A stretch of DNA of 60,000 nt from Phoronis australis (Eukaryota > Phoronida > Phoronidae). Positions 20,689 to 35,600 of the stretch are shown here, in pieces (the first letter of the stretch is position 1; the number at the start of each line of letters is the position of its first letter). The stretch spans positions 334,876 through 394,875 of the forward strand of contig NMRA01000002.1 in assembly GCA_002633005.1 (NCBI GenBank), given 5' to 3'. The position numbers and the translations under genes were made by a program. Under the pieces are notes generated by a model, which was given only the letters and a program-made list of their open reading frames with translations, had not been told where the DNA came from and did no database searches.

Positions 20689-23600
20689 GTGAGTGTCTAC
20701 TAAAGAATGAGCAACAAGTCTTCAAATAATTCATTGCACTAGTCTTATGCCTTATGGACCACCTCCGTTCAGACTGAGCCAGAGATCAAATAGTGATCTG
20801 ATATGGTACACAAATGCTTGTCACAGTCACAATGAAACAATTATTTGTGTATAGCCAGGTGTTTCCACCATGACAACACTGAAGTCAGTATAGGGTGCCA
20901 AGAACCTAACTGGCTTAGTGATATTTTTTGTGAATTCTAAAAAAACAATTACAGGTGACAAAATAGTCACTTTTTGTCCAAATATCAAATATTTTAAATG
21001 TCTAAGAATGCTTGAGGATATGCTCCATGCACTGTCATGACTTGTGTACTGATATATTTTTCCCAAGAAGTTTTACAAATAATAGTTTGAGATCGTGTGG
21101 TTTTTGTTGTCATATAACATGTTGGATAAAAACCTCAATTCACTGAGATGTTAAATAACTGAGCCTTTCAGTTGTCACTAAAAGCTATTAATCAATGTGA
21201 CACAATATAATAAATATCTATAATTTGTTATGTTAGGATCCTGTGTAAAAGACTTTTAAAAAATCTTGATCTAAGCATTTTTCATGGTATTAAACACATT
21301 TATTTATTTTTTAAAATCTTTTCTATGGAATTCATTTGCAAGATATCAAGCTCACTTCAATTAGCAGGAATGGTATCTAATTACTGGCATGTCATTAATG
21401 TTATTTCTTTCCTCCTAAGTTGAATCCATGGTCAGTTCTGATCGGTTACATTTACTCATTTTTGCCTACAATACCAACTAATAATGGCAATTTCTTACTT
21501 GACCTATAAACTTAAAGTCACCAGATTTTGCACTATATGATTGATTTAATGTGTCTTACTTATTTCAACTAATCGATTGATTTTAAACTGCATTCTACAC
21601 TCTTTACTAATGGATGGCTAAAAATGAAAATTTAATTAGATTTTTTATTCTGATAAAATTGATCTCGTAATAATCCTTACTGTGATAGGATTCTATGTCC
21701 ATTACCAATAAGAACGTTGGAATCCATCTGTCGTTCAAGAAAACACTTCAGAATTTATTAGGGTCAACGAACCCTGAAATTGGGAATTCGAAAATGGTTC
21801 ATGTACGCATTGCCTATGATTTTTTAAAATTTAATTTGAAATTTTAAGATTGTGCAACTCAAATAAAGTCTGAAGTGTCTTTTTGAGTCGCTGATGTTTT
21901 TGATGTTCTTGTTCCTAACTGAAATGGAAATGTGGGACCGAATTTATGAGAGTAAAGGACCCGATTCGATTTTTATTTTTAGCCAGCTAAACAAGGCAAA
22001 ATGCAACTTTGAGGTTTTAAATGTATGACATGCAAAAAATACTGTAAGCCTTATTGTTTCATTGAATAATTGTTGAAGATCTCCATTTTTTGCATTGAAA
22101 TTGTTTTCTTTAAAGCATTGTCCTTGATCGTGTATTACCAGCCACTTTTTATCTTGTTCTTCAATCTAACTCTTTTTATTTCCTCATGCAGATTTTTAGT
22201 TACAGTTGATAGTTATGAATTGATTTGCTCTCAAGATCAGTTTGTTTAATTGTTGAATCAGTTGCCATTGCAGCACATTGCTCAGTCCAGTCTGTTAATT
22301 ATTTTCATTGATTTTTTTCAGCCGACAAATTGCAGAATGCTGTCGAAATTCAATTTTACCAAGTCACCGTGCAGCAGGTAGGCATGGTAACACAAAAAAG
22401 AAAATTATCTCCCGGACCTATTAGTCACCCCTGGGACATAGGATAGCTTCTAAAAATATGATTTAATATGGATGGTTACCTACCAGTGCTAATAATTTAG
22501 AAAAGACGTGTTTTCACTGCTAGTTGTCATAACACGGAAGTGGTGTGCTCAATTGGTTGTGATTATTGGGAAAGAATCTATTTGCTCACATTTGTTTCAG
22601 TTATACATACGTACTTCATGTAAGTTCAATAAAAATGAGTCGGATTATAGTTTGGTTTTAAGAGTTGAGATTGAGATTCTGTTATCTTAAGTTTGGCTGG
22701 AAGTCTAAACTGTTGTAGGCGATGTTTTGAGTAAGCTGGATAAGCTTGTGGTGGTAAGCTACTTGTTATTGATATGGATTTGCGTCAAGGGTTCTTGTAA
22801 TCCGCCTGGATTTACGATACAAACTTGCTGCTAATATTGAGCCTGGTAGTTTTACAAGTTAAGGGACCACTGTACATTGCAATCCCATCCTGGGTCATTT
22901 ATTGTCCTGAAATGTCAAAAAAAAAAATTTCCTGAGGGAAAGGTGGCTGTGCCTTCTGAGAGAGGAGTAGAGGGGGAATCGTTCCCCCGACAGGGCTCGG
23001 TGTGCATTTCAACTAAAACACTTAATTGATTGTTGTGATTTCACCTGAAATCTTGAATGCTATACCTGGTGAATACCTTCAAACTAAGGTACAATGTTGT
23101 GATTTTAAAATATGATGTGCGTATGTCTGGCCTTGAAAGAGTCATAACAATATTCCAACAAATAACAATTTTTAATGTTTTTAATCATTGCATCCTATAT
23201 TCTATGCACCCCTCAAACTGTTTGGCACTGGGAAATGCACTTCTAATGTAACTTAGCAGCAAGAAAGAGCCTCAGCTTTAAGGATCTATTAGTAGTGATT
23301 AATTTAATTAATAGCAACACAGGCATGGTAGTAACTCATACATGACATGTGTCGCTTTGGAAGCATTCAAATTTTAGACAAGTTCTCATCTCTATTTATA
23401 CCTGAGCTTGTCTATAATCCCATTAGTTATGGTCTTGCCCAGCTTAACTCACCATGATCAGCTTATAAGGTTGGTTACAACCCGCTTATTCTAGCTTATT
23501 AGATCATAATTTACATTTAAACTGAGGGTATGACATTAATAGAGGGCTACTGTATACGTTTGCCATCATGAGAAGTGGAGGTCTTTCTATTCGGTATTTG

Positions 23601-26600
23601 TTTGATGATTCTTTCGAAGTCTACCAGATATTGCATTGGCGTATTTCAGGGGGGTATAGGGGGCCATGGCCTCTTCTAAAATTTTCCCAGATTCTATTTG
23701 GCAGTTCGGGGGTGCAAATGTCTGATGGACAGAATCCTTGCTCATACTCTACCTTGGCCCCCCCCAACTCAAAATCCTGGATCCACCCCTGGATTACAGT
23801 TGTGAAAAACTTGAAAACGTTTTGATCATGTCCAATGTTTCATTTTGAAAAAGAACAGTAGTTTCTAAAAACACGTTTTATCTTTTTGTGCCGTTTTTCC
23901 AATTATGATTGGAATTTCTTGTAGTGATGTTGTTTCATTTTTTAAAAAGAATGTTTTCTTTTTTAAAAAGGATAGTATTTACTAAAATCACATGTTTATT
24001 GTGTTTGATGGATTTGTAAAGTAATTTCATCAACAACGTTTACTGTTCTTTTAGACTTCCTTGGTGTATATACTACTCAAACACACATGCTCACGCACAC
24101 ACACAAGCGCACACTTTTTATTAGGTTGATATAATCGCCCAAAATATCAATTTCTCTTTGTAAACAAACACTTGCCTCCATGGAGTATTTATGTCCAGTG
24201 AACCATTATTGTTGTCAAAAGTCTATTACCCACATGTAAACTATAGCCTCAGAACTTAACTAAACAATGACTGGGCACTTCTAAATACGTAATCAATGTT
24301 TGTGTAGCAACAGGCATTATTTTTTGTCATAATAGGCAAATACCTGAGGCTGCCACTGGAGTTTTAAGCTGTTTTCTCATTAGAGTTAGGACAGATTAGT
24401 TTGTAGTTCAACATTCTTGATTAGCAAGATAATCCACTGCGCTGAACTACTGGCTTTTCCACCAGACCAAATTCAAGTTCTGTTGTAATTCCATTAACAA
24501 GAGGCTAGGCACTAAAAGCTTTGCCTGACAACAAATGTAACAGTAGTCAGGACATTTGTCCCATTTGCATTAGAGGCTGATACTCAGAAAATCCAGTGGG
24601 GTTCATTACATATTTGTCTGCTTAGGCAATCTAATTGATTGCCATGGTCAGTGAGTCTCAGGGGTCAAGGGTCATGACTTACTCATAACGATAAGATTTG
24701 CCCCACGAGAACAGCACAGCCCAAGAAGCCAGATCTTCTGTCACATTGAAAGCACATCGCTGCAGTTCAAGTCTTCGTGAATTGAATATTTTACGTCATT
24801 GAGATGATGTGAATGCTTTTTTGCGAATAACACGCATTTGGATAACCTACCGAATTGGCCCCCCCCACCCCGTATTTGTCTATGGATGGACGTTTATGTT
24901 TATGAAATATTGATGAGTTGTTCAGTTCAACACGGCACTGACTTTAAAACAATCCGCTTGACCATTAAGATTGCTATCTGCGTGAGGTGCTGCCTGTAGA
25001 AGAGAACAAAAACTGTTCAACTTTGATATAAATGGCATTAACTATTGATGCGTTTCATTTTTTGAACGAGAAAAATCAATCAGAAACTAGTCACGTCTTG
25101 ATTATTTTACAATTCAGTTGTCGTTCTTTGTAGATCAATACGCGATATCATGTGATTCAGAAGTTTTGTTTTTTAACATATCATACATCAATGTTAAGTT
25201 CATATTAAACTGTAATGGTTTATTATTGTTTTATTCATAATTTGAAGAATATCTGCACATGCCTTGCCAAGAAGATATGCAGTTTTTAGAAATATTCTAC
25301 CCTAACTCGTGTAATTGAGTCGGTTGTAACGTGTCACCAGGCACGCAAAATTTTACTGTCACTAAAATGACACTACCGTAATCGTTAGGGTTAACGCCCA
25401 TGCTCAGTTAACCGCCCATCCCCGACTTTAAGTGGATTTTCGATTTAACCGCCCACTGCTCGGTTAACCGCCCTCCCCCGATTTTTTGGATTCGCCAATT
25501 TAACCGCCCAGGGCGTTAACCCGAATGATTATGGTATTCCAAGCAGTTGACAAGAATAGGCAGTGGGAAACAGCGAAAGTTGCGGTGGTTTCGTTAATCA
25601 GGTGAGCTACGAGACTTCAATCGCGATATTTGTGAAGACAAACTTAAAATTGTGTGTCACTTCTCATAGCCCATGGCTCTACATCGCTGCGCAATATACC
25701 TGAACCCAAAATCAACAGAGTAACGCATACACAGGCCGAATGTAATGAGTACTACATTTCACACTCTTAGCCTAATGTAAAGTTGCAATCATGGGTTGTC
25801 CAAAAAAGTTTCAAGAAGTAACATTACTACAGTGTCTATCATTTGCTTACTGCGTATTGTTTTGGTACCACTGGCCACTTGTATCACTACTGCCATACTA
25901 TAGTCAAATATTTAATTGTATAACAAAAGGACTCAAATTTACATGATGATTTGAAGACCAAAAATAATATATCGTTTTACAGCTATTCAGCTCTTTTGAT
26001 ACTTAATACCCTGCAGTTTGTGGTCCGTTGACTGTTCAGTATACACATAAATTACCACATGGAGACGGGAACTATTGCATGCAATATTGTTGAGCCCATG
26101 GAAGGTCTGTGAAGTCACTTTCCCATTAGAGGCAAAAGTTTGCTTTTACCGAAGTTTTGGTGAGTGGGAAAGGTTAACTTTGGTAGTTTTTCTGCAAGCG
26201 AAACTTCGCTTAAAATAGTAGGATTTAAAAGCGAAGCTTCGGTACTCACCGAAACTTCTGTGTAGTGGGAACAGTCATAGTGAAGCTTCATCGAAGTGGA
26301 GATCGTGGAAATGATATACAATTACACGAGACTCGCAAAACATGTCCTTTGTTATTACAGCATAGTTGACGTGCTCTCAATAGATGGAGGTAAATAAATA
26401 AAAAAAAGCTTATCTGATAAAGAATTACACTGATCATTTTCATAAACACTCGTAAATGGCAGGCGAACAATTTTCAGTTAGCCTCAAACCTACTACTCAA
26501 TATTTGTTTGAGAGTATGTTTACTGTCGTAACGATAACTTCGATATCGCTGTTAAGTGGGAAAGGTAAGCGAAGTTTCGACAAAGCTTCGATAAATCGAA

Positions 26601-29600
26601 GTTCCCCTAGTGGGAAAGCAACCTTAAACTTAGAGGCCTTACCAGAATGATTTTAAATGCAACTGATTTTGAATGACACAATGATCCTATCAGATCAACC
26701 TTCATGTTTGCCATAAACTTGCATTTTGACTTTTGACAAATCATGATCTTGTTCATTTGCCATGTCAGACTGAAGTTTTCAACAAAAAATGTAAACTTTG
26801 TAACCTATGAAATGAGGAATTTACTGGCTCGCACAGTTTAGGGTCCACTTCGAAAAAAATTGGTTTGCCTGGGTGCTAGTTTTATTTCAACATTTAAGAC
26901 TTGCAAATGTGTTTCAACAACAACAATGTTTCAAACCTTATCTAAGGAATACTTTTAGCTTCAATATTTGCTTTGATTGCAATTTTAATGTCCAGGAACT
27001 TAACCAAGTCAAGAGGCTCATGGTACCACTGGCAATTGGTTCAAAGAATTTAGGACGGTGGAGAAAATACTCTGATCTGAAACTTTCGCACTGCGCTTAT
27101 ATGTTTGGAATAATTTTAGTACACACGACCTTTCACATTAATTCTTGTAGTCCACCTTACTAAATTAATAGTAGATAAATCTGATCAGGCTACTGACTAA
27201 TTTTTTATAAATATAATTATTTTCTTGTTGCAGCTAATCTCATTTTTTGGCTTTTCTAGTCCCCTCCAATGTAATCATTTGATAGCTTGCTTTCTACTCT
27301 ATTGTATGTCTTGTGGAATAGATTCAGTATCCAACAAAATGTTTTTATACAATGTTAGACCTTGAGTTTTTGGTAATGAATGCATGCCTTTGTGTACAGG
27401 AATCTGCATTTCACAGACACAAAACCTGAATAGTGTGTGCTTTATTGTTACCAAGGTGTGCATCTATCCAGATCATATTCCTATCGATTTCTATGTTTGT
27501 TTTATTGGCTTTCTTGAATTATACACTTCAAATAATCTTGAGAGATATAGCGGGTTTACACAGCACTAGTAGATCGCCTATAGTCACTTACAAGGGTCCT
27601 GGCGAAGGCGGCTATAGTCATTTACAAGGGTCCTGCCGAAGGCGGCTATAGTCACTTACAAGGGTCCTGCCGAAGGCGGCTATAGTCACTTACAAGGGTC
27701 CTGCTGAAGGTTAAGGCTATGTAGGACCCTCGAAATATGGCCACAGATAATTTTTATAAAAGAACATTACAATTTAAGGCATATACATGAAATATACTTT
27801 GTCTTATGATTTTTGGTTTTCTTACCAAATGAAGTAAAGCCCTGTAGGAAATTTCATCATTTTAATAAATGTGAAATTTCTTGCCAACACTGCCGACCTG
27901 CTAAAGGACAATTCCATTTGTGAGGGATGTACAATCAGAAAACATTTTGATCAATGAATTGTGAATAAGTGTTTCAACCAGGAAAAATAATGGATTCGTC
28001 AATGGTTAGGTCGCCTTAGCATCCTTCAATTTGTGTATCAAGTTTTGTCTTATCTCTTTGCTTGACCGGAAAAATTGCCTTTAGTGGTGTGATGGATGTA
28101 CACAAAGAATTTGTTTTTGAAAAGTCTTTTTGAACTGTAAATTTTGTAAATTATAGAAAACTATATTTTTTTAGTTCTGTACTATGATTTAATGGAATGT
28201 TTGTGAAGTACAGCACACATTTTTTGTTATCTTTTAAAAACATGTTCATCAGACAGCTCAATGTAAGTTGATCAAGTGTGACCGTCTTATGTGACAGATG
28301 AATGGTATGCTCTGAACTTCTAACGTTGTGGCTAAGATATCGATTTAGAATAATTCCTAATTCAGTATTTAAACTGTATTGGTCTTTAGCAACAGATTCA
28401 AATTAAATTAGTGCATTGAAGCAGATATTTCTATTTTAAATCAAAATTCACGGATTTGCCTTTTGTACAAAATAATCACCTGGGCTAAGCCTAATATTAT
28501 GCTGGTTATGTATGTGCTGTACAGTTGGATGGTAACTTTTTAACACGTTAATTAATGGTGTCAAAACAACATCCTGAATCCCTCACTTCTCTTTAGGATG
28601 AGAGAGTAAGAATGTCAACTAGTGTTCGTATTTGACACCTAGTAGCATTCAGGAAAGCAGTTTTGCCTGTGTGTTAAGCTCTGAATACAAACTCAAGACT
28701 AGTAAGTAAATGTGGCTACTCTGAACAGCAAAATGTGAGTAACGTAACGTAGTACTCAAAACATTACTAATCGTCATTGTAATAAAAATGCATTTCCATT
28801 ATTTGCTTGTTGAATTAGTAGTCATCCTTGGTTTGTAACGACATTTTGACACATTGCTATTGGGTCTGATGCATGTTTATGTTAATTATAGTGTTGATGT
28901 TTTAAAAATATTAATATATGGTAGCCCGCTTAATGCATACCCTCAGATTCCACATTAATTATGATAATAAGCTGGATATTTTGTTCAACTGGTTCCAACT
29001 TGACGGTGTTCGTTACCACTCATATTTTTATGAGCTGAACATTTTTGATGGGTACGTGGGATGTACGTGCATAACAGATGTATAAATTAAACACACGTCT
29101 GTCAAGTGATTTTTTATCTTTATAAATAATTCTTAGGATTTAAGATTTTGGTTAACAGCAAGTGAGAAGTTAAAAACGAGAATCTGAAGTTACTTCGATT
29201 TTGATTGAAATCTTTTCACGCCACAAGACTAGCAGTTTTTATGACGGAATGTACAAGACCATGATATCCAGGAGTTTGCCTTTGACCTCGAGAGATTGAA
29301 GATGTGCATTGGATCAAATGATATTTCTTGGATAGTTTAGGTTTCAAGTGGTTTCGCAAAGTTGATAGTGTAGTAGAATCCCCATGAGATGCTTGTATTA
29401 AAATACAAGAATTACTAACGCGTGTCAAAATTTGGATAATTTGTTAGGGCCAACTGAACCCCAAATGGGCTCATATAGCAATTAAATTGAAAGTATCAGG
29501 AAATTCAAGTATGTGGCCTGAAACTAGAGAGATTGCCCTTTCGGATGAGACCAGGAATGTTCATAGTGTCTTAATTTTAATTATTTGTCTCTTGGTTGAC

Positions 29601-32600
29601 CTTTTCACAGAAATTCCCTGAGGTAAAGATAGACAAGAAGCGTTCCTGTGTATCTATTGGTCTGTTCACAGTTGTTGCATTACAATACATCTTTTGCTTT
29701 GGTGAACACTGAGTTACTGATGTGTGGAACAATGATGAATTATTTGTTGGTAACAGGAGTAAGGATGTCAGGCAGAATAGTCTGTTGTAAAGTTCTGAAG
29801 TAACTGTGGTTCTATGTATCTGCCTGGTGACCCGTTCAGGTGACAATTTTGACACCTGTTTGGAAATAGTTGAAGTTTCCCCCCATCATTTTATTTCATG
29901 TGAACTTTCCATCTAAACACTCACCGTTAAAATTTCTTAACTCCTGCCAATGAACAATGGATACAATCGAATACAATGGAGGCACGTGTTTCATGGTTTA
30001 ACCTTGCTCGATTTTTCCGAACAATTTTGACTTCTATCTGTTTACTTCCTGTTGTAACTTAAGCGCGTTAACTCCAGAGTAAAGATGTGGGATTATGAGC
30101 GAGGAGACAACGCTGGGAACACTAAACTTTGATGTCATTGGAGTTATTGTCAGGGGTCAATGTCTGCGTTTGCCAACGCCAGTGACTGGTTAATATTTCT
30201 TAATATTTTGTTATGATGCATTTTGGAGGTATAAGAATTATGTTTCAATTTACCCATGTATTTGCTGGATTCTTTACATTAAAAAACATCACTGGACTTA
30301 TGGTATACACCAATCTTCTTGTACATCATCATCATGCCAATGTGACAACCGTTGGCTGCCTTGTGAAGTTGACGTTCCAGTTTCCATTTGGGGAGAGGGA
30401 GAGGTCCTTGCCATTTTTGATGGCGTGGACAAAAACACACTTAACTTTGCAGTTAACCACAGTTAACATTGGAGCTTCTATAGTAGTCGAGGTAACTGTA
30501 CGGGAAAGGGTCTGGAAGGAAACTGTGAGCGCAGTTATTTTAGGTAATGTTTGCATCCAAATAAGCTTTTTGTAGTTTCATATATATTTAAATTATGTGA
30601 ACTGTATTGCGGTGATAAGCAATTTAACATGCAGATGATAAACAATCCAACATGCGTATGATAAGCAATCTAACGTGCATTAATTGTAATATTTTTAGAC
30701 CAAAGCAATCAAATTAAGTTGAAAGCTTGTTCCGGGAATCCTAATGTTTGTTTCAAATATTTATGAGCAGTTTTTGTCTCACTTATTGACGCTTACAACA
30801 AGCTGGCTAGTTTCACTCAGTTGTGCATATGGGACTTGGCTGTGGGCTACTGAATGGCTACACCACCCTGTTATTGTTGTCAGACTTGGAACATGGAAAG
30901 CTACTTGCCTGCCTGGAATCAAAATCGATACAGAGACAATAAACATACTGATAACTGTGTAGTGGGGGAATGAAATTATCAGGATGTTATCCATATGGAG
31001 TATATAGTTGTAAACATAATTATCACTTAATTAACTGTAATATGTACTTAAGATATGCCATGGTCAATTAAGAAGTAATTGTCGGGCCTCTTCATCTGTT
31101 ACTTTTGTTAGACTTCTGCAATGCTTGTGTGGGGAGTACACTGGAAATTGCGGTTTGGCTGTGTACGAGGTGGTTCGTATAGGCAAGAAACACAAGAGAT
31201 GAATCTTGACTAGTATATTGAAGACTGTCAACAAATGATGAGAACAATCTCAATGCGGAGAACAAACAACTAATCAACTCATACTACTGAAGCTACTGAT
31301 ACTACTTAAAATATAGTGAAAGTGATATATATAGAGACCTGAGAAACACGAATTAACCAATGAAATTAATGAACAAATAAAGGATGCACTATGCTGATGA
31401 TAAACAGTTCTGCATGCAGAGAAAGTGGTAGTAAACAACAACTGTAAGTGATGTAATACGGTGACTAAACTAAACAAGTAATGAACCAAAACACAATAAC
31501 ACATTCTGCGACAGCTTGCTTTTTCTAGATTGGTTGTGGTATTGATTTTAAGATGGGACTTGGTGCATACCTTGGGTAATTTCATTAGAGTTGATTTTTT
31601 GAAGGCTTGATACATCTCCAAGGATGCCCTCAAGATAAATTTTCCGATCCCTGATATGAACATCATGTAACTGACACTTGTATTTTTGGGTAAACAATTA
31701 CATGACATTTTTTCTACCATTTTGTTTGCTACCATATATTCGGGTATTTAGTCTGATGCTGTTTCATGTTAAAAAGCTGCGCCTATATCCGGAATTAGTC
31801 ACTTGAGTGAAACAGCAGAGCAAATTTTTAACATGCGAGTGAAACAGGACATTGACGTGTTCATGACAAAAGAACCATTTTGAGGCTTGCACAGATACAT
31901 GGTCTCTCTGTCTGCATAGATATAACTTTTATCTCTTGCAGACTCATGCGCTGATTGTGATTCAAAAATAGGTCTGTCACGTGACAATTCAATGAACATT
32001 TCCCGTGAGAACATCAGAGATCAGCTGTTGGTTTTGGCTCATTGATTGAGAACTCAAAAATGTTTTTAAGTGACAGGTAAACATGGTAAAATGGCAATGC
32101 TATGTTAAGACATTGAGAATACTTTCCGAGTAAAGCAAGAACATTCAGTCCATTCTGTCTCTAACAGTGAAATAATTTATGCAAGCCATTAAGAACATAG
32201 AAAATGAGAGGTACCCGTGGGGGGGCATGTAACATTCATGCCGCACGCCTGGATTGGGATACGAAATGGAGGGGTTTGCTTCCTTACCAAACCATAACTG
32301 TAACAAATAACTTGAGCATAAACCTGCCTTTCAGCAAGAAACTTTACATGAGACACTCACTAAGCTTCAAAACTGATTTAAGCTTGTTATTGCTTGAGAC
32401 TATGTTCCCTGTGCACGTAGAATGACGAAATTTTTAAGGAGTCTGTTGCCAATGTTACCAAACTAACAGTTCTTTTCAAGCCCTGAGAATCACCTCAGGG
32501 TGAGGAGCAAGTTGAGATTGGTTTTGTAAGTGTCTAACCTAAAAGTTAGTCATTCTACAGAGGCACATTGTTGTCCACTTTACTTTTCATCATTTAGGTA

Positions 32601-35600
32601 CAAGGACGACTTCTGTTATGAAATCTCAATTTATGACACATCATGTAAAGCGAGTGAAATATCTTTTTTTAAAATTTTCCATTAGTTTGATAAGCAACAG
32701 AAAATAAACACTAAGCTCTACATCATAGCTGCTACCAGACAAAAATTTGAAAAATTATGGACATCCACAATGGAATCTCCCCATGTTACGAAAACCGATT
32801 TTGTAGGTTGAAAAAGAGCGCTGGTTTGGGGATATTTGTTACTATTTAGAAATGTGTTTCATTTAACTCAATCTACCAACATGTCATTCTACAAAAACTG
32901 TTTTTATACTGACAAAAGAACACTTGTGTTTTCAAATACCATAATGTTGGCATTTCTGTGATGTCGTGAACACAGTATGCCTATTTTTATCAAAATGCAC
33001 GTCAGTTTTACTTATCTGCTCCCCATTGTGCGGATACTACAGTGTGTGCAGTTCTTCTATCTGTTCATAAGTAATTAATTATTGATGCCCTTCGTGACGT
33101 GACGGTGATATGTCAAAACTGCCCTGGGGTTTCCGTTATCTGTCGCATGTTTGACACCAGTCTCAATTGAACAATCAATACCAACTATTGCGAATAGCAA
33201 TCATGTGCAGGACAATACAGTATGCCACTTGAGAAGAGTTGAGACGCTGCCTAGTAGACACACAAGTCTATGGCATTGTTTTTGTATCGTGACAGCGGAG
33301 ATTCTTACAAAGACAACTGGTTATTTTTGTTCCATTGGTGTGCGCCATGTTCTAGATTAATTACTTATGTCGTCTGCTTTTCTTGACACTGTCAAAGAAA
33401 ATATTTTTAGAAACAAGGGTTTTGACCTTCTGCCAGTTGAGAGTTTTTGTCTCCAGTTGAGAGTTTTTGTCTCCAGTTGAGAGTTTTTGTCTCGGAGTTT
33501 TTGATTGATGACTTTAGTACCAATTAAAATCAAATCGAGGCAATTAAAGGTTTGAAATTTTTTTGTTGACTGATTTTTGCATTGACACTAAACTTAAGAT
33601 TGTCTTGTGTCTTAACCCAAGCATAATTTTTTTTGAGAAGTATTAGATTTAACTGATGCCAGTCACTTAGGGTGATTTTACAAGAATACCATGAGAGAGC
33701 TGTTTGTGTGTGTGCATCTTGGGAGGAACAATTCTGTTGTGTTGTTCTGGGACCTGAGGAATTTAGAAGAACTAAAAAGTTGCGACTGTATAAGCCGAGG
33801 GCTGGTAAACGTATGTGTCAACCACTTCAAAATTACTCACATTACAATAAAACATCAATGATATGACTTTATATCGGCATTGTATCCAATCTTAGCATAT
33901 AAATGATTTTCATACACGAAATATTGATGTACAGTGAGATGATAACATAGATGAATGAACAGGTTTGATGGCTTTGGCGTGCTGTAGTTCTGTAATATAT
34001 AGCTGTTCAACAACCTCAGGCCAGTCTTCCACTGTAGTGCCTACTGCTATTTCTGATGTTACCAGCGTTGATTAATGTGTTCCTGTGGTAATAGTCTGAT
34101 ACATCGTGCCCACATTTTGAGAAACAGTTTTTCCATTGAATAGAAGGCATCAACTGGTTCCGAAAATGCGGGCACATTACATCGGAGTATTTATTGTTAC
34201 GTTGTACAACTACGAATATTCATTCCGCTATGTAGTACTCTTCGGGCTGTGTTCTAGTGTTGTGTGTATTTAAGAACAAGTAAACTTAGTGATGCTTGTA
34301 TACGCAAGGGATTCCTGCCTGTTGGCAGATCGATACAAACAGAAAAAATGTTCATCTCAGTATGATAATACTAAAACCTGATTATTTCCATGTTGGAGAA
34401 AATGTTTCACTTTTACGCACACCAGCTAAGTCATGCTTGTACCCTCAGCCCAGTCATACTTTAGTTCTAATTTAGGTCTGAGGTGCCAGTTGATCTGGCT
34501 CTATCTCCCTTCCTCGCTCCATCCTTCTCCCCCTCCCTTCCTTTGTTCTTTCCCCCCTCCCTCCCCCTTTCTGCCTGTCTATCTAAAATAGAAAATTTCA
34601 TAAATTCTGCTTTGCTTTGGTTTGCTTTGCTTGTTACTGTCATAAAACAGATCATTTTGCTACAGAGTCCATTGGGGCTTTAATATTCCTGGAAACAGTT
34701 TAGTACTGCATAAGCATAGATAAACTGTCTAACCCCAGGGGTACTCCATGAAGGCCCGTTTACTCGAGGAAAAGATTTGTGGAAAAAAATTCGCTATTCC
34801 TTTCCGCCAAAATTTCCGCATTCTGTGAGCGTTCATGCGACTTGTCAATTCCGCAGTTTTTATGTTATGTTAGCAACTGAAAATTCCAATGGAAGGAAAA
34901 GAATACACTGCTCACATGAAGTCTTGTGACTCACCAACTGATTGAACAGAACTGAATTTTGCCGCCTAGTTACCTCAAATTTGTTCCTAACGAAAGCTGG
35001 TCCAGCCTTCTTTATCCTAGACAGCTGCATGGCCATCCACTATGGCCTCCCGCCACAAACTGACGAGTTACTCAGTCTCTGCGTCAGACAACATTTGTAG
35101 ATAAACCAAGTTTTTATGGCGAGACAGTAGAGATTTCGATTCATTTTGGAAATGAAGCAGGAATTCTTATACCATGCGCAGTATGATAAACGTGTCCCAA
35201 TTTTCCGGTTTGTATCGAGTATGCGACGGGTAATTAATCATCAAGCTTGTGTACTCAACTGTCACAGCTTCTGGAGTATTTTCCACAATGAATTCTGCAT
35301 AATTTGGTGCAAATGGGATTGCTTGTGGTATTTTTGCATTCGCGCGATAATTGAGTTATTTTCCGCTATCCAGATTCTGCAGAAGTGTTGGTTGAACAGG
35401 CCTTTAGATGAGATGTATGGGACATGTTGCTAAGAAGGGTGCCTTTTTCATGACCAGTTACGCTATGAAAGCATAAGAGACCGCATAAAATATTATGGCA
35501 AAAGTGTGAGGAAATATTGTGTTTATTAATTAACCGTGGTAATTAACATTATACGGCCGAAAAAAGATTTGACATTATGTGGAGTTTTAGTTTGTGTGGG

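Noticed and set aside
30213-30575. 120-codon plus-strand frame as a gene
   Set aside because: The wording is less protein-like than the neighbouring frame in the same interval, and there are no splice partners. Only the neighbouring frame is kept, as a low-confidence remnant.
34467-34683. Pro/Ser-rich frame (plus) and Arg/Glu/Gly-rich frame (minus)
   Set aside because: Both are direct translations of the polypyrimidine tract.
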